Part shown: positions 41,901 to 53,900 of the stretch, one piece after another
Position numbering within the stretch: position 1 is the stretch's first letter
Layout: every line of letters begins with the position of its first letter
Assembly (NCBI GenBank): GCA_032209605.1
Contig: JASFXZ010000039.1
Coordinates: forward strand, 3,286,001 to 3,350,000
Direction: 5' to 3'
Length of the DNA stretch: 64,000 nt
Source of the DNA: Mactromeris polynyma
Taxonomy: Eukaryota > Mollusca > Bivalvia > Venerida > Mactridae
Notes under the pieces: model-generated
Told to the model about the DNA's origin: nothing
The model's input: the letters and a program-made list of their open reading frames with translations, nothing else
Databases searched by the model: none
Position numbers and translations under genes: made by a program

Positions 41901-44900
41901 CATGAAAACAACCAACACTCGTGTGTTTTCTGTAGGAATGAATAATTGTGACCTTAGTAAGGTTCCCAGGTGCAGAGCCACCTGAAAGCCAAGTACCCAG
42001 TTGTGTGACATGGTTCTCAAAAATTGAACAAATGAAGTCTAAAATGCAATATGTTCAGCATGTGTTTGCACTTTTGGTGATAAAATGCAACACTTCATTA
42101 GTGAATTTTTACTTGTGCAGATGCCATCTGATTGCACCACAACATTCAAGAAACTTTTAACGGGAAAGCATGCCCCCCGAATCTGCCTAGATTGCTTGCA
42201 TCTCGTCCTGCAAGTTATGGCTATGACCCTTGTTTGAACAGATTGTCCATTTTAATACCACCCCGTTTTTGTTTTGTCCATTTTAATACCACCCCGTTTT
42301 TGTTTTGTCCATTTTAATACCACCCTTTTTTGTTTGTTTCCAGGACGAGTTAAGAATGGCGGTCACTCGAGATTTAGATACGACAATGTTGAACACTATA
42401 GAGTTTTATTTCCTGTATGGCTGTAATGGTAAGGAAGTGGTGTGGCCGAGAAAGGAGAGCGTATTGTTACAATATTCAAACAATGGCGGAATAACTTGGG
42501 AACTTGTTAAAGAATTACATTACCGGAATGAATCCAGTCCAAGGTAGGTCCAATCCCTGATTACAGTTTACAGTTAAGTTTATTTCTAAGTCGAAATTCT
42601 CATTTTCGTTTTTTGAAATATTTTATTAGTAACCTTACTTCATCTATATAAATTCACACTTGGTGTAAAGCTGTCATTGATTTGACAAAATGCATATCAA
42701 TGATATTGATACATCGGATGAGAATTTTGATGATACATCAGTATATCAAGTATCGTTCATTAAAATGCCATTTACATGCCTGCTTTTTATGATTTCATAC
42801 ATATTTAAGCATATTTTCACTTCTAGTTATGTCTAGTAACATGCTTTTGTATTTCATTGACCATCTTTTTAACTAAATTTTTGTACAATTTTTTATATAT
42901 AAACTTACAAATGTTGGGCACCATACCTCACAGATGTTTGACTATGTTCTAATATTTATTACTAAGATTTGATCTCAAGTTTGCTTCTGTTTTAGTTTTC
43001 TGTGAAATTTTGTTGCTTTCAAGCATGTATTTATTATTCATAATTATTTTTAATTTTGTATCGATAATCAGTTGATGGAAAATATCAATCATACATAGAT
43101 ATCTTGATATCTAACTGACCTTAAGATATATCTGTTTCAACTTTCACATCAACAGACTATTGTATAAAAGTAGTGTGTGCTTAAAATTAGCCACCTCTAT
43201 ACTTTTATTAAGATAGATTTGTTTTTGTTCAGATTTTTCAGCCTGGAATTACCAGCGAGAGCTCGTCATAATTCTACAAGATTCCGATTCTGGCAACCTG
43301 CTAACGGGGGTTTGTTATTTTCTTACAATAGGGAAGTTCCGCATGTTATGTTCTTCCGTGACACTGGCTACCACATGTGGAGAAGTTGTCAATTGCTATC
43401 GGAAGAGCAAGTTAGTACTGGTTGATAATTAATTCCTGGAAAAATGGATAGGTCAACTGGCTGTCGTGTATGACTAATAATTGTTTAAAAAAAGTGTAAA
43501 ACCTGATAAAACACATATAGAAATTCAATATTGTTATGTCTGGTAGGAATGAAATGGTTAACAGAAATTTGTCAATGTACATCTATCATATTATGAAATT
43601 TTGCAGTGATTATATTGTTTAGTGGATTATGTACATGTTTAACATTTGTTTGTTTATTCGTTTCTTCTTGTTCTGTATATTACACATGTTCTATCATATA
43701 ATGTAGTATAAATGTATACATGAGTATGGGAAGAATTCCTTGCTGCAAATAACCTGTTGCTTAAGTTTTCCTGCGGCTTACGTCTTACGTCTAGTCTTTT
43801 CATATTTGTTGAAATGTTATTTCCAGGCAAGATGCTGTCAACATGGGCTATAGATAACTTATTCATTGGAAGAATGGGCATGAACCCTAGTACGATGTCT
43901 GATGATTTTGATAACAATGTCCAGTCTGATTCCTGGTTGTTTGTCAATGATGGTGAGACAGAACCTTACTGCGAGAGAAATACCAGGTACAGTATACAGT
44001 CAAACCTCACATAGAGACCACCTTGAAATTGTGACCTCTAACTTCATTGATGAGATTACAGTCAAACCTCACATAGAGTCCACCTTGAAATTGTGACCTC
44101 TAACTTCATTGATGAGATTACAGTCAAACCTCACATAGAGACCACCTTGAAATTGTGACCTCTTACTTCATTGATGAGATTGTATTTTCATGAACCAGTC
44201 TTTTAATAATTTAACTTGATAATCAAACCACCCTACAACAAAGACAGACTTTCTTCAGCACTAATGGTAGTCTTATTATTGAGGTTTTACTGGTGGCATG
44301 TTACATATAATTATTACTTATAATGAAGGGGCTGTATACTTCTAATGTATCTATGTAAGAGCCATGTAATGAAAATAACTGGTGTTTAGTTCTCTGTTTT
44401 ACCTATGAGTCTGTGTACATAAGTGACCTCCATGGCCGAGTGGTCGTGGTGGCTGACTTGACCCTCACTGCTGCAAGTTTGAATCCCACCCTGGATGTAG
44501 AATTTGTATGTGAAGAAAGGGGTCAGTAGAATGTCAGTCCTGGTTGTGAGGTGGTCAGTCACATGGTACTGTGAGTCTAAGTCACATGGTACTGTGAGTC
44601 TAAGTCACATGGTACTGTGAGTCTTAGTCACATGGTACTGTGAGTCTAAGTCACATGGTACTGTGAGTCTAAGTCACATGGTACTGTGAGTCTAAGTCAC
44701 ATGGTACTGTGAGTCTAAGTCACATGGTACTGTGAGTCTAAGTCACATGGTACTGTGAGTCTAATAATGGCTAGATGTGTAATACACCTTCACTACTCTG
44801 ATATCCACAGATCTGATACAGAAGGTGCAGGAAAGTCAGCTCTGGTATTCAGTCATGGTATCGGCAAGGGAGAGAACTCTATAGTGACCCGGGATCTAGA

Positions 44901-47900
44901 TGTTGGTCCAATGTCAGTACTACAGTTTGATGTAAGTTTTGGTAATTTTCTTCTCATTTCAATGACATTGATTATACAAATTATGCACCTATTAAAGGAA
45001 TGTTAACATCTGCGTTGTATTTTGTAAGTATGTTTTTTACTCTTGGAAGAAAATAAGAATTTTCACAGAGACAAATGATGATTCTGCATTTGTAATAATA
45101 CATACAGTTGGACCCATTTATTGGACAACCTTCTATCCGAATACTTGTTATCGTTCAAAATAACTATCAGGTCCGAATGTATCTTCTTATGCATGTCAAA
45201 TTGAAATGAGCCATTCAAAAACATGTATTATTCTAAACAAAATTTCGGACCCGATGAATTCGAATGAACGAGGTCCAACTGTATTTTTATCACATTCCAG
45301 CTAAAATGGATACTATACATTATACATAATAGATCTCAAATTTACTGAATTTGATGTAAATTTTCAATCCAGTTTATAATACTGGTACACATTGTTTTAA
45401 ATTTATGTGAGCACACTACAATGCAATGCTATGTTGGATATTTTCACAGATCAATGTTGGTTGCTCATCTGAAGCTACTCATAAGTATCCAGTTAGATTG
45501 GAATATTCAGCAGACGGAGGTAAAACTTGGAATCTAGTCGTACCAAACTGTGCTGAAGTGTCGTCTGCTATATGCCATGATAGTGTTATACAAACATCTA
45601 TATATTATGGTGGAACAACAAAATACTGGAGAAGAGTTGTTTTACCACTGGATAATCTCTATGTGTGTGGGTAAGTATATGTGTGTGTGATATGACAAGA
45701 AGCGGAAAATACTGTATTTAAATTTTACATGGATATTTCGTGAGTCAAATGTTCACAAATCGGTGATTTTAGATGCTTCACAACAGGTTTTTCCCTTGGA
45801 TTTTTCAAATGGGGATCCTGTTACTCCTTCATTTGCAATTTAGGAGTCCCTGATAAATTTTTGGGGTTTCATGAGTAAATTTTTTACTATAACATTTGTA
45901 AATCGACCAATTGTGATCATGTAGTCATGCCACACTTGCAAGGTGCAAGCACTGAGTTGTGATCATGTAGTCATGCCACACTTGCAAGGTGCAAGCACTG
46001 AGTTGTGATCATGTAGTCATGCCACACTTGCAAGGTGCAAGCACTGAGTTGTGATCATGTAGTCATGCCACACTTGCAAGGTGCAAGCACTGAGTTGTGA
46101 TCATGTAGTCATGCCACACTTGCAAGGTGCAAGCACTGAGTTGTGATCATGTAGTCATGCCACACTTGCAAGGTGCAAGCACTGAGTTGTGATCATGTAG
46201 TCATGCCACACTTGCAAGGTGCAAGCACTGAGTTGTGATCATGTAGTCATGCTACACTTGCAAGGTGCAAGCACTGAGTTGTGATCATGTAGTCATGCCA
46301 CACTTGCAAGGTGCAAGCACTGAGTTGTGATCATGTAGTCATGCTACACTTGCAAGGTGCAAGCACTGAGTTGTGATCATGTAGTCATGCCACACTTGCA
46401 AGGTGCAAGCACTGAGTTGTGATCATGTAGTCATGCCACACTTGCAAGGTGCAAGCACTGAGTTGTGATCATGTAGTCATGCCACACTTGCAAGGTGCAT
46501 GCACTGAGTTGTGATCATGTAGTCATGCTACACTTGCAAGGTGCAAGCACTGAGTTGTGATCATGTAGTCATGCCACACTTGCAAGGTGCATGCACTGAG
46601 TTGTGATCATGTAGTCATGCCACACTTGCAAGGTGCAAGCACTGAGTTGTGATCATGTAGTCATGCCACACTTGCAAGGTGCATGCACTGAGTTGTGATC
46701 ATGTAGTCATGCCACACTTGCAAGGTGCAAGCACTGAGTTGTGATCATGTAGTCATGCCACACTTGCAAGGTGCATGCACTGAGTTGTGATCATGTAGTC
46801 ATGCCACACTTGCAAGGTGCAAGCACTGAGTTGTGATCATGTAGTCATGCCACACTTGCAAGGTGCAAGCACTGAGTTGTGATCATGTAGTCATGCTACA
46901 CTTGCAAGGTGCAAGCACTGAGTTGTGATCATGTAGTCATGCTACACTTGCAAGGTGCAAGCACTGAGGTGATACTGGGTGAAAGTAATTACATGTACAA
47001 CAACGGCATTTTGCTGAAAAGTGCCAATTTACCTAAATGGGCTAATGAGATGCTTTCGGGTCCCGCGAATGAAAACATGTTCTTAAATGCAGGTCCTTGG
47101 CCTGAAAATTGTGTTGGAGATGTAGAAAAAATCCCTGTTTACAAGCATTTTGCCTATCATCAACCGATTGTTGTGATTGATATTTGTGCTCATATAGACT
47201 CTGATATCAATCACATCCTTTCAATATTACACAAATAGACTAACAAGCCTTGTAACATCAGCTCTTTTATATCTTGCCAGCTTTAAAATGTCTCGAATAG
47301 TCATTAATTTTCTCATTCGGCAATGTCTATTTACCCCGCTTCCCTCGCTGGCTTAGATGCAAGATTTGAGCCAACTTGGGTCTCTTATCTTATATATGTT
47401 TGTTATCACCTTCCAATCTTAATAATCAATGTATGAAAGAGAGAGAACATAAGTTGCTACAGGAAAAATGCCACATACATAAGACAGTGCCTCCCCACAC
47501 TGACTTCCGGGAAAACAGCAATCCACAAAACATAAGGTATTTGAGGTGGCTCAAGGGTACATACGCAAGGGAACAGGGGCTCGAGGAATGGCCGGGCTGA
47601 CCATAAGGGATAACTAGGAGAATCAAGGAGGACAAACAGGGGGGGTTTAATGGATGGAATACATCACAAGATAAGTCAAGACAGCTGGCAACAATAGGCC
47701 GAAGTGGGAAGAAAATAACATGAGCACTATACTAAGTGAAAGAATAACCATACAGAAAACTTCACAGCATTGGAACTGTCAATAAAAATAGAAAGACATG
47801 TAATTTTCATTTTTCCATTTACAGATCATTGAGATTCCGTTGGTATCAAGGATTTATACCAGAGGATGATTTTGGACCAGAGTGGGCAATAGACAATGTA

Positions 47901-50900
47901 TTTATTGGTATGGCTTGTATGGAACATTGTCACGGTCAAGGTAAGTTTTTACATCTTGGGCATTTACAGTAATACTTCACTTAAAGACCATCTCAATAAT
48001 AAGGCCACCTCGAAATTAAGAACACAATTTTAAAGTCCATTTTCGCTGTTTTGCTCTTTATTCAACCTCAATATTAAGACCACCTTAATAAGAAGACCAG
48101 TTTCTAAGAGTCCCAAGGGTGGCTTATTATCGAGGTTTACTGTACTTAAAAGGTAAAATATTTGTAGTCAATGTCTTGTTACTCTGTTTTAGGTCATTAG
48201 ACCTTTTTTTCTGCCAAAATCTGGGGAAAATGAGATTTGTTGATTTCTAGAAGTGTTGCAGTAAAATAAATCATGTCAAATCCTAACTGTAAAATAAGTA
48301 TTTTACTTTTTTTGTATTCTTCCATTTAATACAACAATTGCCGTGTGCTATCAAGTTACACCCTGGAAGACATGTAGAGCTTCATTGTTCTAGTACTCAA
48401 ACAGTGATGCTGAAGCTACTTAGCACTAAGGTTTCAATAGCAGACTCAAATACTGCAATTTTAGCAACAAAAATCTGTGACTTCCTGTTTTCATTTAGCA
48501 CAAGTTGCTCCAGGTGCTATAGAATACACATGCTCATATCCAGCGATTTACGTCAGGGGGTCCAGTGCCTGATTGGGACCCATCTTGATCTACGATTAGA
48601 TATGGACAACCCTATTTTCCAAAATTTCAGGGCTTTGGGGAGCCCCATTCCCCCTCTGGAACAGCTCATGATACAAATGCCATTTAACCTGTACAGCTAC
48701 TGGTATGCATTGTTAATGAAGGGCTTATCATACATCGAGGGTTTGATGGTAAAGAGGGGTTTACAATAATTGTGCACCTATATTTTTGTATTGTGTATGA
48801 TACTATACATGTTTCTATGTTTAGGTGAATGTGACAATACTATGATGTGTTCATGTGATCCTGGTTACCATGGTGATACATGCCTACCTGATCAATCTTA
48901 CCCTGACTACATGAAGGAAGGTTTTATACTTGCTGATGGTAACAATAATCTACCTGAAGTTCTAACAGTACTCGATTCATTTGTTAGACGTAAGTTTTAT
49001 TTACTCTAAATGTCACTATGCATAACTATACAAAATGGGCTCAAGTTTACAACGCACGTTTGACAATATAATGTATGATATAGATATAGATAATTCTGCA
49101 TGTTTCTGATTTCTGTCTAGAATTTTCTCAAACATTTCCCACATATTCTAGAATGTAATGGATATTTATAACTTTCAGTTGTTTTTGATTTCCTTTCATT
49201 CTAAATGGTTTTTAGCTTCATGAACAGTTAAATATTGTGAAATCTTCCGTCTATGTGCTTAACCAATTCATATCAGACACATGGCATCATGTAAGGCTGT
49301 AAGCTCTTCAGTTCTCTGCCATTTTTGCTGAAGGTAGAATCATGTCTGCAAATGTACATTCCATTTTTATTATTTTATCTGATAAGAAAATGCTGATGTA
49401 ACAAACTGCTGCTCATGAAACATAAAATGTTTATAATCTGTATATTTGTCATAATTATGTCTTATTATTTATGTGAAAATATACATTTAGCCAATAAGTT
49501 GCTTGATGAGAAACAATGGGACATGTGGTCTGGTGGACTGGTATCTAAGGAATGTGGATTTCTGGTTGATAAACACAGTCTGGTGTTCAAGAACTCTGGA
49601 GAACGTGTCCTCGTTACTAAAGAATTTAATTTGACCAAAGCTACGTTAGTAACCAACTTCTTTTTAATTTATAGATAGACCTTCTCTGTATTAACCTTCA
49701 TAAGTTTGTTTCCAAAATTCAAATATGAAATTACACTGTTATACTAGAAATGAAAGTTTGGCCCCATTAAAATAATCTTCGTTTGTTGTATTACCAAGTT
49801 GGAAATTGGGTAGGATGGTAGGTGAGTAGATGGGTAGGCAGTTCATTTTATCCAAAAAACAACGCTTCTTGCTCCGATATATTTCTCTTCATCAAGCTTA
49901 AAAAATTATATTTTTTAGAGTGCTGGTAGGTAGGGCAATGCAAAACAAACACTTATTGATTTTTGCCTTATTTTGATTTTTTCTGTTTCAGGACCGTACA
50001 GTTTTATCTTAGATTAGGATGTGGAAATAAGTCTCCGGATCCAGCTACCCCGCCCGTGTACACCCAGTATTCAACCAATCATGGTATCAACTGGCATACT
50101 ATCGAACAGTTTGACTTTAATGATAACAGTAATACACCATTCTATGTGGCTCTGAATCTACCAGAGAAGGCGAGGTCACCAGCGTCCAGTATCAGATGGT
50201 GGCAACCTTCTAAGAATGGAACGTTCATGGAACCCTGGGCTATTGATGAGGTGAACTGTTATATTTTATTAGTTTAAACTTATTCACTTTTCATCATTGT
50301 GAAACTAGTTCCTACAACTTACACTAATCACTCTTGATGACTGCTTTCTTATATACTTACCAGTACTTGTGTCAAATTCAGAGATTGTGAAGTTTGTGAT
50401 GAAATCTGGGTCAGGCAGGGGTCAGGCAGTCTAGCCCTTGACCACTATATGCGTTCAGTACCATTTATATAGCATTTTAATTTTGTTACTCCGATGCCAG
50501 TAGTAAATGTCTTTTTAAAAATATAAGAGAATGTTTTACACAAATGCATGACCATTAGAAATTTGAACATTTGTGTGAGCTCAAACAGTAGTAACTGGTT
50601 CAAATCACTGTTCATGTTATGATGGTTTGTTTTTTGTATGTAGATATATATTGGTGGAGACTATGATGGGGTCCCTATGCTAGCTGATGAACCAGCGGCC
50701 CCTAGTGATCCTGCATGGGTCCTTGATCCAGGAAGTGTTATCGAGCCTGTTTGTGGGTCACATTTTGATAGTATCAACTTTGTTGGTAAGTAAATCTTAG
50801 TTCAATTTCTATAGTAAAGGGTAATCAGGAATCTTGTTGTCACAATGTAAAGGATATATGTACATGGTTATTGTACTAGGGCCTTATTCATAAACATTTT

Positions 50901-53900
50901 AAGACTGAAACTCGGACTTAAATTTACCAGCATTTCGTTTTCATTATATTTAAATGGATATAATTTAGTCTGAATGTTTCTTGTCACACACACGACACTT
51001 TCACCAAGTTTTATCAAAATCTATTCTGTATTAACAACATAAGAGCAAATTGAACATTTACCATTTTAAAGTCTAAGTCCGAGATTCAGTCTTACAATGT
51101 TTGTGAATGAGGCCCCTGTACTTGTAATGCCTACAGTTATAAATGCAACTTCTAATCTACATTATGAAAAGTGTAATTTACAGTGATAGAAAGCAGCAGA
51201 GTACATGTATGTCTATGTGTATCAAAGCCAATATTATTATTGTTTACTTGTGTCACTAGGTTCAGAGAAGTACAGATTTGCTGCGACTGCTGATGTATTG
51301 GTAGAAGAGGGAACATTATTACAGTTTGATATTGTTATGGGATGTACCGATCCTAAACATTGTTTCAGTATGTGCTTCTTATCTTATTTTGTACACTTCT
51401 ATTGTGGATATGATGGTACATGTATATATGCTTGGATACAAAAGTGATGTATTTGTTTCCCATTCTGTGTGAAAACTTCTCTGAATTATATTTTGTCGAT
51501 AACTAAATACTTGCTTAAATGTTTTCTTCTGATGTGCTAAAACTGTCATGTTTCAGAATGACTCGTTGATGCTTTAGTTATATTTATCATTATAAACATT
51601 TAATGTTTTTTAGCTTGAATTATCAAACAGTTTCATGCAGTGAAGTAAATTGTATTAGTAAATATTTTAGGTATTTAAATTTTAAAAGCCATGATGTGAC
51701 TGATATGTACAATACAATGATTTGTGTCATAGATTGTATTATCTTATAATCTTCATTTTTCTTGATACTGTGTTTTGATGCAATTAAAGCTATAATTTTA
51801 CGTACACAGAATACATTTATGTGCCTATATTTTACAGGTATCAATTTGATGTATTCTTTGGATAAAGGTGTTACCTGGCAACCAGTCTGGGATGCATGTT
51901 ATCCGTCAAACTTGGACTGTAACAATATGTACATACCTGGTAGTGCTTATATGTCCGATGAAAACTGGAGTTGGCACAGACATAACGTGCCCCTCCCATT
52001 CAATACAAGGTTTGTGAAAACATGTCATTGTATTAGTATACACTTGAAAACCCGACCCTGTTTTAATAACAATATACTTGTTTGTTACCATACTTGCATT
52101 AAAAAAATATTAAAAAATTCACAAAAAATGTCTTGCTTATTAGGGTGCTTATAATACTTTGAGGTTAGCACATTGTTTTGCTTAATTGAGTACGGAGAAA
52201 TACAGTAGTATGTTTGTGAAATGCATTTTTACCATGGTGCAGCTTAGCACAATGACAGACTTGAGCATACTGCCAACAATTGTCTTAATCCTTTACATAT
52301 GTTTGTCTTTAAATGGGAGCCAAAGGATATAAATGAGTCATCTTATGGTCGTCCAGTCAGTTGGTCAACTGAAAGATTTTGTGTGCAAACTACATCCACA
52401 TTGTATGAATCTGTATGGGTTTTTTAATTAATTTCAAACTGTCAATTGATAATGCCTCACATTGATTCGTATTTACAGAGGATTTGAATAGTTGATATAT
52501 CTATTATGTACTGTGTTCGTCTTTCTTATGGTTATTATGTCGTAGTATTGAATGCAAAAGTGAAATTCACGAGATATCTATGATGCCTCAACTTTGTGAA
52601 CTGTATGTACATGGTAACCATATTCAAAACATGTTTTGTTTGCAGATCAAAGTTTACGAGGTTTTTATGGGTTCAAAGAGATGGTTTCAATGTGAAGGAC
52701 ACATGGGCGATTGCCAACCTCTATATTGGAACAGACTGCCCCGACTGGTGCAATGGACATGGAAAATGTTCCCAAAGTGGTTGTGTGTAAGTGGAAATGA
52801 CAGTTGTACAGTAAAACCTCAACAATAAGACCAGCCTTTGGACCCATGAAAACTGGTCTTAATATTGAGGTGATCTTTATATTGAGGTTGAATAAAGAAC
52901 AAAACAGTGAAAATGGACTTGAAAAATGTGTTCTTAATTTCAAGGTGCTCTTATTATTGAGGTGGTCTTTAAGAGGTTTTACTGTATAAGAAAGTTGTTA
53001 TGACTGATTGAGGTGCTTTCAATTTAACCTTAAATAGGACATGACAACTTAGTTTGGTGACTCTGATGAATATTGGTGGATAGTTCGGTGACACTGTTGA
53101 ATATTGTCACATAGTTCGGTGACACTGTTGACTATTGTCAGATAGTTCGGTGACACTGTTGACTATTGTCAGATAGTTCGGTGACACTGTTGAATATTGT
53201 CACATAGTTCGGTGACACAGTTGAATATTGTCAGATAGTTCGGTGACACTGTTGACTATTGTCAGATAGTTCGGTGACACTGTTGAATATTGTCACATAG
53301 TTCGGTGACACAGTTGAATATTGTCAGATAGTTCGGTGACACTGTTGACTATTGTCAGATAGTTCGGTGACACTGTTGAATATTGTCACATAGTTCGGTG
53401 ACACTGTTGAATATTGTCACATAGTTCGGTGACACTGTTGAATATTGTCAGATAGTTCGGTGACACTGTTGAATATTGTCAGATAGTTCGGTGACACTGT
53501 TGAATATTGTCAGATAGTTCGGTGACACTGTTGAATATTGTCAGATAGTTCGGTGACACTGTTGAATATTGTCAGATAGTTCGGTGACACTGTTGAATAT
53601 TGTCAGATAGTTCGGTGACACTGTTGAATATTGTCAGATAGTTCGGTGACACTGTTGAATATTGTCAGATAGTTCGGTGACACTGTTGAATATTGTCAGA
53701 TAGTTCGGTGACACTGTTGAATATTGTCAGATAGTTCGGTGACACGGTTGAATATTGTCAGATAGTTCGGTGACACTGATGAATATTGTCAGATAGTTCG
53801 GTGACACGGTTGAATATTGTCAGATAGTTTGGTGACACTGTTGAATATTGTCAGATAGTTCGGTGACACTGTTGAATATTGTCAGATAGTTCGGTGACAC

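Noticed and set aside
48338..48769. 143-codon frame in intron 39
   Set aside because: No recognised domain. Exons 39 and 40 already join in phase within EGF 5, so it is not part of reelin; probably repeat-derived or chance.
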